6,703 nt of DNA from assembly GCA_942491415.1 (NCBI GenBank), contig CALOAD010000025.1, forward strand, positions 1 to 6,703, read 5' to 3'. This document shows, in pieces, positions 1 to 6,250 of this stretch. The notes below the pieces were generated by a model. It searched no databases, was not told the DNA's origin, and saw nothing but the letters and a program-made list of their open reading frames with translations. The position numbers and the translations under genes were made by a program. Position 1 is the first letter of the stretch; each line of letters opens with the position of its first letter. Source of the DNA: CALOAD01 sp942491415 (GTDB lineage Bacteria; Cyanobacteriota; Vampirovibrionia; Gastranaerophilales; CALOAD01).

Positions 1-562
1 TAAGTATATCTTTTAAAGTGCCGTCAAACTTATTAAAATGGGTTCTACGAGCATCTTTAACACCTTTTTTAGAAATATCGGGATTAAAATTATCAGGCAT
101 TAAGTGATACATATGCCTGGCAGCTGACAATACAGGTCTATCGGGGTTAACAGCTATATTATAAGCCCCGTCTTTAGTTTTCATAATATTATCAAGATAG
201 TCTTTTCCATCAACGACAAACTTATATCCTAAAGCAACATCTGAGTCATTTTTATCAACGCCTAATTCATCAAAACTATACTCCAAGTAGCCACCCTTGG
301 AATTTTTCAGCTTTTCATCTTCTACAATCATATCCGTTTCATCAGGAATAAGATTGCCTTTTTCATCTTTATATAACGGAACTATCTGCAACTTAACATC
401 TGATGCTTGAGTTGCAGGCAAATAAAATCTATATTTTCTAACTCCAAAATCATCTTCAACAACTTTATGTCCTGTAAAACTAGGCTGATAAGACGCTTTT
501 TTAGAGTTATTTATATTTTTTTGTCCTATTTTTTGCTGATAACTTCCGTTAACTTCAAACAT
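1..562 (-). CDS. GH13 (alpha-amylase superfamily)-like protein, 5' part only
   Basis: The reading frame starts with ATG at 562 and stays open for 187 codons to the left edge, so the C-terminal part is missing. An upstream in-frame TAG at 581-583 and GGGAAG at 571-576 support this start. Residues 1-35 are a polar tail ending in PSFTG. Residues about 40-145 look like a beta-sandwich (E-set or CBM48-like) domain, with strands such as YRFYLPA (44-50), DVKLQIVP (55-62), GYLEYSF (91-97) and GYKFVVDGKDYLDN (112-125). MYHLMPDNFNPD (151-162) and FDGTLKDIL (179-187) match the beta-1 and alpha-1 entry of GH13 barrels ('iYxxxPDxF...FxGxLxgi'). The catalytic residues lie outside the window, so activity and substrate cannot be judged. 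No signal peptide is seen. It follows the other GH13 gene after 135 bp with its own possible promoter. A GH13 fold is likely; the subfamily is unknown. Confidence 0.72.
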   Translation of the reverse strand, partial: MFEVNGSYQQKIGQKNINNSKKASYQPSFTGHKVVEDDFGVRKYRFYLPATQASDVKLQIVPLYKDEKGNLIPDETDMIVEDEKLKNSKGGYLEYSFDELGVDKNDSDVALGYKFVVDGKDYLDNIMKTKDGAYNIAVNPDRPVLSAARHMYHLMPDNFNPDISKKGVKDARRTHFNKFDGTLKDIL

Positions 563-582
563 TTTTTTTACTTCCCGTCCCT

Positions 583-611
583 AGTATGGCTATATTAAAT
601 TAAACGGTCAA
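583..611 (-). promoter_or_regulatory. candidate promoter for the left-edge GH13-like gene
   Basis: Read on the minus strand, TTGACC (606-611) is followed after 17 bp by CATACT (583-588), a plausible sigma-70 type pair. The predicted transcript start would fall almost on the GGGAAG ribosome binding site, giving a very short leader, which weakens the call. A perfect TATAAT box at 637-642 on the same strand is an alternative, but its best -35 (TTGTAA, 657-662) is only 14 bp away. Confidence 0.35.
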
Positions 612-677
612 TTTCTATAAAAATTTACACCTTTTTATTATATTTTAGTGTTTTCTTTACAATTCTATAAACATGTT

Positions 678-708
678 AAAAGCTACAACTACAATAATTA
701 CAGCTTTT
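678..708 (-). terminator. hairpin at the 3' end of the GH13 gene, possible terminator
   Basis: In minus-strand RNA the arms AAAAGCUGUAAUUA and UAGUUGUAGCUUUU pair over 14 bp around a UUG loop. Eleven pairs are Watson-Crick and three are G-U. The stem has A-run and U-run edges but no U-tract beyond it, and it includes the stop codon (698-700) of the 596-residue GH13 protein. The three G-U pairs become A-C mismatches in plus-strand RNA, so the structure favours the minus transcript. It may be a weak intrinsic terminator, a 3' stabiliser or a processing site. Confidence 0.45.
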
Positions 709-2488
709 GTTTATAAACTTGTTTTGCTTGTTTTTCAATACTAGGTGTATTAATTTCAAACAAATGGAACCTTGCAGGTCCAAGTTCAACATTTACACCT
801 TCATTAGTTGAAGAATATTTACTTGTTGAACCATAAGCAGGAGATAAGTCTTTTAATAGTTGACCGGCTCCTAACCCAGGCACTTTGATTGAACCCGATT
901 GAACAGTATTAACATCTTTATTTGCAATTGCTAAAAGTGTTTTTCCGTTTAAATGTCTTGCATAAGCAATAATTTTATCATTCTTATTACCGCTCACATC
1001 AAGAGGAATATAAGAACCCTTGGTGATAACATCTTCATATTGTTTTCTAACTTCCATCATTTGCGACATATATTCGCCAATTTCAGGATTTTCCCCACCT
1101 GGAGCCCTGGAAAGATTGAATATATCAACCATTTCGGGATGAACTATATATTCATAACTATCAGTTGAACTTTCTTTACTAGTTTTACCGGCATAATCAT
1201 ATAAGTATCTATCGCCTGATTCAAAACCTGTAACAATATAAGGATTTGTCATTGGAAGCGTAGCTTGTAAACCACTTGTAAGATTACAATAAACAACTCC
1301 ACCATTAGACATTGGACTTCTATCATCATGAGTAGCAAAAGAACCAATTAATGATTTACCCGGCTCTAATTTCTGACTCATTTCAAGATTCAAAATCATA
1401 TTGTCATGGAATTCTTTTGCTGTTTCCCAACCGTGGAAAATATGATACTGACCATAATACGAATCAAAACCGGCATTTAAACAATCTTCAGGTCTATCAT
1501 GAGGCATATTCATCATTGGAGATGCATCCTCATATGTATATGTTTCAGCTAAAAATGCAAATTCCGAATCTTTTGATCTTGCATAAGGAATAACTATATC
1601 CCAAAACTCAGGAGGTTTTGCCCTCGCTACGTCTGCTCTTATGCCATCAATACCTAAATCAAGACACATATCAACATAATCTTTGTGATACTCAACTAAT
1701 GCATCATTTAATACTCTATTATCTTTATCAGCCCAAGGTTCGAACATTCTGATATCTTGCCAACCCTGAGGTGTTTTAGGAATTCCTCTTGAATCAATAG
1801 CCATTAAGTCAGGTCTTGAATTATAAAGATCAACCGAAGCACAACTCGGAAGATCAACCATAACTTTAATTCCACGATCATGACATTCTTTAATAAAATG
1901 TTTAAACTCTTCTTTTACTGTTCTTGGATCATTTTTATCGTCCAATTGAGAATCTATTGCTAAATAGTTTTCAGGAGCATAAACAGATCCTGCCGTACCC
2001 ATAGCACCCGTCTTGCCCGGTTCATGAATAGGTAACAAATGAAGAGTGTTAATTCCTATATGTTTTAAATAGTCTAATTTTTCAACAGCATTCAAGAATG
2101 TTCCTGCCTGTTCTCCGTCTTTAATTAAACCATCACCATTTGTATCTTTAGCGTTAAATGTTCTTGGAATCATCGCATAAATCACAGATTTATTTTCTTT
2201 GAACATTGTCCTAAGATCATTTTTATATTCAACATTTTGAGTTGCACCAACTTGCCCTACAGCCTTTGCTTGAGCAACTCTAAATCTTGTCAATGTACCG
2301 TCTGAAAAATTATCCAGTACACTTTTTGACTGATTATAACTTTGAGCAGCGCTGGAAAGAACAGGTTTATAACCCGGAAGATAAGATTGTTGTTGCTCTT
2401 GGGATTGTTGTTCTTGTTTTTGAACCTGCTTTTGAACTTGTTTTTGAGGAGCTTGCAGTTTATTTATATTAGGATTATTGACCTGCAT
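698..2488 (-). CDS. GH13 alpha-amylase-family enzyme with altered region I
   Basis: This 596-residue protein has a GH13 barrel acting on alpha-glucans. Residues 1-36 are a Gln-rich tail with no signal peptide. The barrel opens at VIYAMIPRTFN (102-112) and contains a DxNxDG metal-type loop (115-126). LLPIHEPG (151-158) matches the usual 'LxPI' strand. The three catalytic carboxylates are present: D286 in GIRAD (nucleophile), E315 in FLAET (acid/base) and D388 in FATHDD (transition-state stabiliser). Region I reads VDLPSCAS (211-218), so the usual Asn-His pair is replaced by Cys-Ala. GlgE-type maltosyltransferases (GH13_3) also lack that pair, and RADVARAKPPEFW (284-296) and WQDI (243-246) resemble GlgE. 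However, the protein is shorter and lacks the GlgE N-terminal domain. A C-terminal beta-sandwich lies at about 503-580. The ATG overlaps the preceding gene by 14 bp. GH13 is secure; reaction and substrate (hydrolysis or glycosyl transfer) are open. Confidence 0.88.
   Translation of the reverse strand: MQVNNPNINKLQAPQKQVQKQVQKQEQQSQEQQQSYLPGYKPVLSSAAQSYNQSKSVLDNFSDGTLTRFRVAQAKAVGQVGATQNVEYKNDLRTMFKENKSVIYAMIPRTFNAKDTNGDGLIKDGEQAGTFLNAVEKLDYLKHIGINTLHLLPIHEPGKTGAMGTAGSVYAPENYLAIDSQLDDKNDPRTVKEEFKHFIKECHDRGIKVMVDLPSCASVDLYNSRPDLMAIDSRGIPKTPQGWQDIRMFEPWADKDNRVLNDALVEYHKDYVDMCLDLGIDGIRADVARAKPPEFWDIVIPYARSKDSEFAFLAETYTYEDASPMMNMPHDRPEDCLNAGFDSYYGQYHIFHGWETAKEFHDNMILNLEMSQKLEPGKSLIGSFATHDDRSPMSNGGVVYCNLTSGLQATLPMTNPYIVTGFESGDRYLYDYAGKTSKESSTDSYEYIVHPEMVDIFNLSRAPGGENPEIGEYMSQMMEVRKQYEDVITKGSYIPLDVSGNKNDKIIAYARHLNGKTLLAIANKDVNTVQSGSIKVPGLGAGQLLKDLSPAYGSTSKYSSTNEGVNVELGPARFHLFEINTPSIEKQAKQVYKQKL
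2411..2446 (-). repeat. three 12-bp tandem units encoding QKQV/QKQV/QKQE
   Basis: Three consecutive 12-bp units (2435-2446, 2423-2434, 2411-2422) with a few substitutions encode residues 15-26 of the GH13 protein. They lie within a longer Gln-rich stretch (about residues 15-35) that ends just before SYLPGY. Such a tail is probably disordered and may vary in length between strains. Confidence 0.75.
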
Positions 2489-4685
2489 TTCCTACCCCTC
2501 CCTTAACTTTATAAACATCTGGATTATATTTATTTGTTTTTCCAAATTGTGTTAAAGCAAACATTGTTACTCCAAATAAAGATGCTCCGAAAAGTGCAAT
2601 TCTTTTCATTCCTGTTTTATATATATTAGCATTAACAGACGCATCTACAACTAGGTCTTTAAAAGTTTTCCCAACTCTTTTGGCTAAACTACCGGCATCT
2701 ATATTTTCTCCAACAAGAGTTAATGTCGGTTTTATTTCATTTTCAATAGCGCCCAGAACTTTTTTCATTTCTTTATTATGCCCATCAACCGACTTGCGCA
2801 CATCATCTGCTAAATTTAAACTCTTAACAGGAGCAAAAAGATCTTTCATAATCAATTCAAACTGCTCTTTAGTTTTAACACCAACTGACTCTAACTTATT
2901 AGTAAAGTTATCAATACCGGTTTTGCTCATCAACACTTTTTTAACATTTTTATTTTTTCTTATTTTAAACGCATCTAAAACATTGAATACTCTATAAAAA
3001 GAAGATTTTGTATTTGCAATTTTATCAACTACATTTGTTTTTTCAGCTCCACAAACATTTTTAATGCCTTGTTCTAAAAACTCAAATCCTTCTTCAGCGG
3101 CTTTTTTAGAAGATACGCCTGATAATTCTGATAAATTTTTCAATAATACTTTAGCTGCCGCTTCTTCTTTGCTAATGCTAAATCTTACAACATCCTCTAA
3201 TTTATCTGTTGCTTTAGTAAGTTCCGCTGGATCTTTTACAAGTTCTTCTAATCTTTCAAAGATTATTTTTTGAACTTTTTCAGAATTAGCAGAATTTTCG
3301 GCAATTTCTTTTATTGTATTATTATCAAAACCTAAAGCTTTTATTATTTCTTGAGGATTTTTAGCCCAATTATTAGCTGTTATAGAATCAGCAATATTTC
3401 CAATAGTTGCTTTTGAATAATTATCAACTAAAGTTTTTCTTGCCACAAAATCATCCGCTACTTTTAATAAAGATCTAACTTTATCTACAGAAGCACTAGC
3501 TACTTTATTTGTATTTGCATAAGACTCAAGAGATTTTACAAATTTTTCCCCGACTTCTTTATTTCCTGTTTTAGCAAAGTAAACACGAGCCTTACGTCTT
3601 ATTTTTTTGATTTCTTGATCATTTATAGTTTTAATATCACCAAAAATTTGTTTATAAGCTTTTTCACCAATTTCAAGATTTAACTCTTTACTGATCTCAA
3701 TTTTCCCTGCAATTTGATCAATTAATTTTTTATCAATTTTTATATCCATGCCGGACTGTCCGGAAAGATTATTTAATTGTTTTTTCAAAACGCCTTCAAG
3801 ACCGGTACCTTGGAATTCTTTTTCGATCAAAGTTTCTACTTGCTTGAGAGTATCAACCTCCAGCGACTTCCTACCAATCATAATATTATCAAGCTGACCA
3901 ATAACATCTTTTTTAGTATTCATAGCTACATTAGAACTCAACTGACCTAAAGCCTTTTCAGCTCTAGCAGTTCTTACCATTTCAACAGCTTGAGTAAAAG
4001 GTTTTTGCGCTTGATCTGCAATCAAAGTAGCAAGCACAGGTGTAGCAAAACCAGCTGTCAACATCGTCATTGTATTACCTTGAATAGCTACTTGCTTCAT
4101 TTTTTCTTTGATAGCATCTCTTCTATTTTCAATATTTTTAGGAATATTTAATTTATCGCCTACAGCATCAATCTTTTTATCACTCATAAGATCCCAGCAA
4201 ATATACTGAGGATCCTGGAAAAACATTTTTCTATGACCGGCTTTATTTTCATATTTTTGAGTAATATCAACACCTGTCATCATCTCAAGAGGCTTGGCTA
4301 TTGCTTTTGGCCATAATGCCATAGCCGCAAACCAAGTAGTAAAACCTACATATTTCATTCCTCTGGTCACAGGAGACATAGCACCCGCAGCCAACATGCC
4401 GGCAATACCCAAACTGCCGAGTCTAACTGAAGCATCATTTATTTGACCAACAGTATAATCATTACCTTTTCCTTGAATCGCATCTGCGAAGTATTTAATC
4501 GAAGTAGCATACCCTTTAATATTGCTTCCTATTGATTGCAAAAGGTTTTCTTTTACCAGTTTACCTTTAGCCTCAGAAGCAGTAACACCTTTAGAGGCAA
4601 TCGGATGAAGCACAGTAGGCTTAACATTAGCATTTAACTGCTGATTTCTTGTTGTTATAAAGTTTTGAATCATCATATTGGTCAT
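2475..4685 (-). CDS. large membrane-anchored helical protein, unknown family
   Basis: I do not recognise a named family for this 736-residue protein. Hydrophobic segments lie at about 88-103, 112-128, 206-223 and 694-713, with no cleavable signal peptide. Residues 55-230 resemble the neighbouring 351-residue protein: a GVDITQKY motif (138-145), WDLM (164-167), then MLTAGFATPVLATLIADQ (208-225). Residues 240-690 are a long, charged, Lys/Glu/Ala/Leu-rich region, probably mostly alpha-helical, without an enzyme motif that I can see. A weak internal repeat occurs at 299-311 and 513-525 (VLxKxLxxLSGxS). The C-terminus is a hydrophobic anchor followed by a Gly-rich tail. The start at 4685 has AAGG 7 nt upstream and lies 17 bp after the previous stop; the gene overlaps the GH13 start by 14 bp. 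A scaffold or tether for the GH13 partner is possible but unproven; a pore or cell-envelope structural protein is equally open. Confidence 0.85.
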   Translation of the reverse strand: MTNMMIQNFITTRNQQLNANVKPTVLHPIASKGVTASEAKGKLVKENLLQSIGSNIKGYATSIKYFADAIQGKGNDYTVGQINDASVRLGSLGIAGMLAAGAMSPVTRGMKYVGFTTWFAAMALWPKAIAKPLEMMTGVDITQKYENKAGHRKMFFQDPQYICWDLMSDKKIDAVGDKLNIPKNIENRRDAIKEKMKQVAIQGNTMTMLTAGFATPVLATLIADQAQKPFTQAVEMVRTARAEKALGQLSSNVAMNTKKDVIGQLDNIMIGRKSLEVDTLKQVETLIEKEFQGTGLEGVLKKQLNNLSGQSGMDIKIDKKLIDQIAGKIEISKELNLEIGEKAYKQIFGDIKTINDQEIKKIRRKARVYFAKTGNKEVGEKFVKSLESYANTNKVASASVDKVRSLLKVADDFVARKTLVDNYSKATIGNIADSITANNWAKNPQEIIKALGFDNNTIKEIAENSANSEKVQKIIFERLEELVKDPAELTKATDKLEDVVRFSISKEEAAAKVLLKNLSELSGVSSKKAAEEGFEFLEQGIKNVCGAEKTNVVDKIANTKSSFYRVFNVLDAFKIRKNKNVKKVLMSKTGIDNFTNKLESVGVKTKEQFELIMKDLFAPVKSLNLADDVRKSVDGHNKEMKKVLGAIENEIKPTLTLVGENIDAGSLAKRVGKTFKDLVVDASVNANIYKTGMKRIALFGASLFGVTMFALTQFGKTNKYNPDVYKVKGGVGNAGQ
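2495..2502 (-). promoter_or_regulatory. G-rich ribosome binding site inside the upstream gene
   Basis: GGGAGGGG lies 6 nt before the ATG (2486-2488) of the GH13 gene, within the last codons of the 736-residue gene. Together with the 14-bp overlap this fixes the GH13 start and suggests translational coupling. The run also encodes the Gly-rich C-terminus of the upstream protein. Confidence 0.6.
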
Positions 4686-4702
4686 ATCTAAACCTTATTA
4701 AC

Positions 4703-5758
4703 CTACCCTAAATCTACTACTTTTTCAGACTCAGCTGATGTTTTATCTAAAATACTATAATTTGCATACAATGAACCCAATCCTGAAGCCAATATTAAAG
4801 CCTTACCTGCAATACCGCTCTTCAATCCTTGCCCTTTCCAAAGCTGAGCAAAACTGTCAGCTAACGGCTTAAGGAAATTCTGAGTAGCTACCTTAACTGC
4901 CTTATCAGCTCTCACCTTCAATGAAATTTTAGCAGCCGGATTGAATATTTCTTTTACATCTTTAACTATTGTTTTCCCTATGTTCTCCCAAGGCTCTTGA
5001 ACCGAAAGCCCAATAGCTGTAGCAACAAAAGGAATTGTAAGAGCATATTTCCATGCTCTTGACATAATAATTGTCTTTTTAATGCTTGTTTTAACAGTAG
5101 AATCAGAATCATTCATATTCTGATCAATGCCATATTTTTGCGCAATTTTATTAAAATATTTATTTACTAATTCTGGTCTTGACTGATGGTTGTTGTATAA
5201 AAGATCCCATCTTGTAAAATCTACACTATCAAAAACACCATGATACTCTTTTTTCTTTGGCGAAACGCCCGTAGGTGAAGTAGCTCTTAAATCTACAATA
5301 TCTTTATATTTGTGATTTAAATCAACACCCCTGAACCACTTAACAGGAGTATCAATAACCGCCTTAGCCGCTGAAGCCGCTAAATAATAAAGAACAACAC
5401 CTGCTCCAAGCTTCTTAGCAGAACGCAAAACGCCTTGATTAGCTTGAGGATTTCCCTTTGTCAAAAATGCTAATGTTGTCGCAACTAAAGCTGGACCACC
5501 TATATAATAAGGAACTTTGCCTAATTTCAAATACTCAAAGAAGTTTGAATCAGGATCACCTTTTAAGCCCCTTACTGCATATTGAGGGACATAAGCAGCC
5601 TGTTCAACTCCCGCTCTGATTTTAACTAAAGGATTCTTTGGAAGTAATTGATCATGAACCTTATGCACAACAAAAGACTCTGCTGTACTCTTTTTGTCAT
5701 GTGATTGATTTGCCTGAAAACCTATAGCTGGAGTTATATTTCCTAGGTTAGTGTTCAT
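4703..5758 (-). CDS. membrane protein, shorter paralogue of its neighbour, unknown family
   Basis: This 351-residue protein belongs to no family I can name. Probable membrane segments lie at about 83-100, 118-135, 236-254 and 316-334. The polar N-terminus contains PAIGFQA (10-16) and no signal peptide. Between the second and third hydrophobic segments lie GVDLNHKY (144-151) and DFTRWDLL (180-187). Then come a charged stretch with VKTSIKK (222-228) and ALTIPFVATAIGLSVQEPW (239-257). The same order appears in the 736-residue neighbour, which suggests duplication of a common core. The ATG at 5756-5758 has AGGA 7 nt upstream. It is the first gene of the leftward unit, behind a possible promoter at 5785-5813, and the next gene begins only 17 bp after its stop. 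Its job is unknown; co-location with GH13 genes hints at a membrane role in alpha-glucan handling. Confidence 0.85.
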   Translation of the reverse strand: MNTNLGNITPAIGFQANQSHDKKSTAESFVVHKVHDQLLPKNPLVKIRAGVEQAAYVPQYAVRGLKGDPDSNFFEYLKLGKVPYYIGGPALVATTLAFLTKGNPQANQGVLRSAKKLGAGVVLYYLAASAAKAVIDTPVKWFRGVDLNHKYKDIVDLRATSPTGVSPKKKEYHGVFDSVDFTRWDLLYNNHQSRPELVNKYFNKIAQKYGIDQNMNDSDSTVKTSIKKTIIMSRAWKYALTIPFVATAIGLSVQEPWENIGKTIVKDVKEIFNPAAKISLKVRADKAVKVATQNFLKPLADSFAQLWKGQGLKSGIAGKALILASGLGSLYANYSILDKTSAESEKVVDLG

Positions 5759-5784
5759 TCAAAAATCCTACTTACTAATAATCC

Positions 5785-5813
5785 TATATATGAATTAAAC
5801 AACTCTAACCCAA
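5785..5813 (-). promoter_or_regulatory. candidate promoter for the leftward membrane/GH13 genes
   Basis: On the minus strand TTGGGT (5808-5813) is followed after exactly 17 bp by TATATA (5785-5790). It sits 27 bp upstream of the ATG of the 351-residue gene. Each box is a partial match to consensus. A perfect 8-bp palindrome TGCTAGCA (5820-5827) lies just upstream and could bind a regulator. Confidence 0.45.
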
Positions 5814-5825
5814 TAAATGTGCTAG

Positions 5826-5873
5826 CATGGGTGCGTGTTTTTTACATTAATTTACAAAAAAACGCCCATCGCA
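5826..5873. repeat. imperfect inverted repeat, possible operator or hairpin
   Basis: The left arm (CATGGGTGCGTGTTTTTT, from 5826) and the reverse complement of the right arm (GCGATGGGCGTTTTTTT, 5857-5873) share ATGGG, CGT and a T-run, with small bulges. It lies just upstream of the leftward promoter. It could be a regulator site or, if transcribed, a hairpin. Confidence 0.4.
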
Positions 5874-5876
5874 TTT

Positions 5877-5890
5877 TTGTGGTTACACAA
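5877..5890. repeat. perfect inverted repeat TTGTG-N4-CACAA
   Basis: Two 5-bp perfect arms, TTGTG (5877-5881) and CACAA (5886-5890), are separated by GTTA. The size and symmetry suit a dimeric DNA-binding protein. In AT-rich DNA the G/C content of the arms makes it a little more notable than chance, but no regulator is identified. Confidence 0.35.
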
Positions 5891-6121
5891 GAGTTTGCAT
5901 GATTTACACATTTTTCAAAAAATAAAAAATATCCTACAAAAATTTTGATTATTTAAAACAAATTTATTTAAAAATAATTACAAATAATATTTATTCAATT
6001 TTACATTTTAAAAAATAATTTTCATTTAATAACCAAGGGCAAATAACCATAATTAGCAATAATAGCAAAGCAAACACCTTTTTTACAAGAATCTTTTTCA
6101 ACAAAAACAATCACCAAATGT

Positions 6122-6137
6122 AACTTAACATTAAGTT
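6122..6137. repeat. 16-bp perfect inverted repeat upstream of rpmH
   Basis: AACTTAA (6122-6128) and TTAAGTT (6131-6137) are perfect 7-bp arms around CA. The site lies 28 bp upstream of the TTGACT box of the rpmH promoter, a typical place for an activator or regulator site. Confidence 0.4.
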
Positions 6138-6147
6138 TTATTCAATT

Positions 6148-6172
6148 TAGTCAATCCTCAATGGCTTGACTA
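6148..6172. repeat. inverted repeat TAGTCAA-N11-TTGACTA covering the rpmH -35
   Basis: The arms at 6148-6154 and 6166-6172 are perfect 7-bp reverse complements. The right arm contains the TTGACT -35 box of rpmH, so a protein bound here would be expected to affect RNA polymerase binding. Confidence 0.45.
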
Positions 6173-6202
6173 TAGGCTTTGTCTTATTTAGTATCTTATA
6201 AT
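6166..6202 (+). promoter_or_regulatory. candidate rpmH-rnpA promoter
   Basis: TTGACT (6166-6171) pairs at 17 bp with TAGTAT (6189-6194). A perfect TATAAT (6197-6202) lies a few bases further on but is 25 bp from that -35 and has no good -35 of its own at 17 bp. Either box would give a leader of about 40-50 nt before the rpmH ATG. Confidence 0.5.
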
Positions 6203-6250
6203 TAACAGACATAATAATTAAATTTATGATAGCTGCAAGGAGATAAAATA

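Larger units (their letters stand above)
5759..6250. other. AT-rich divergent intergenic region, no gene seen
   Basis: This 492-bp stretch separates the leftward membrane/GH13 genes from rpmH. No reading frame of useful length with a ribosome binding site occurs on either strand. It holds candidate promoters at both ends and several inverted repeats, listed separately. About 5900-6050 is almost pure A/T. TTTACA recurs at several places (for example 5841, 5851, 5902 and 6000) without regular spacing. No convincing DnaA box cluster, tRNA or known riboswitch was found. Confidence 0.7.

Noticed and set aside
407..598. A plus-strand open frame of 63 codons opposite the left-edge gene
   Set aside because: It starts at TTG, has no ribosome binding site, is antisense to a well-supported GH13-like frame, and its product resembles no family.
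698..2488. Naming the GH13 enzyme glgE or treZ
   Set aside because: Some motifs resemble GlgE, but length, missing N-terminal domain and the DTNGDG loop do not match well enough for a gene symbol.
2680..3273. Plus-strand open frames opposite the long membrane protein
   Set aside because: They mirror Lys/Leu/Ala-rich codons on the minus strand, lack start signals and look like random translations.
5826..5873. Inverted repeat as an intrinsic terminator
   Set aside because: No gene ends into it from either side; both flanking genes start away from it, so an operator role is more plausible.
5880..6160. AT-rich spacer near rpmH as a replication origin
   Set aside because: rpmH is often near dnaA and oriC, but no dnaA is seen and no clear TTATCCACA or TTTTCCACA boxes occur; TGTGGTTAC at 5879-5887 differs from the box at several positions.
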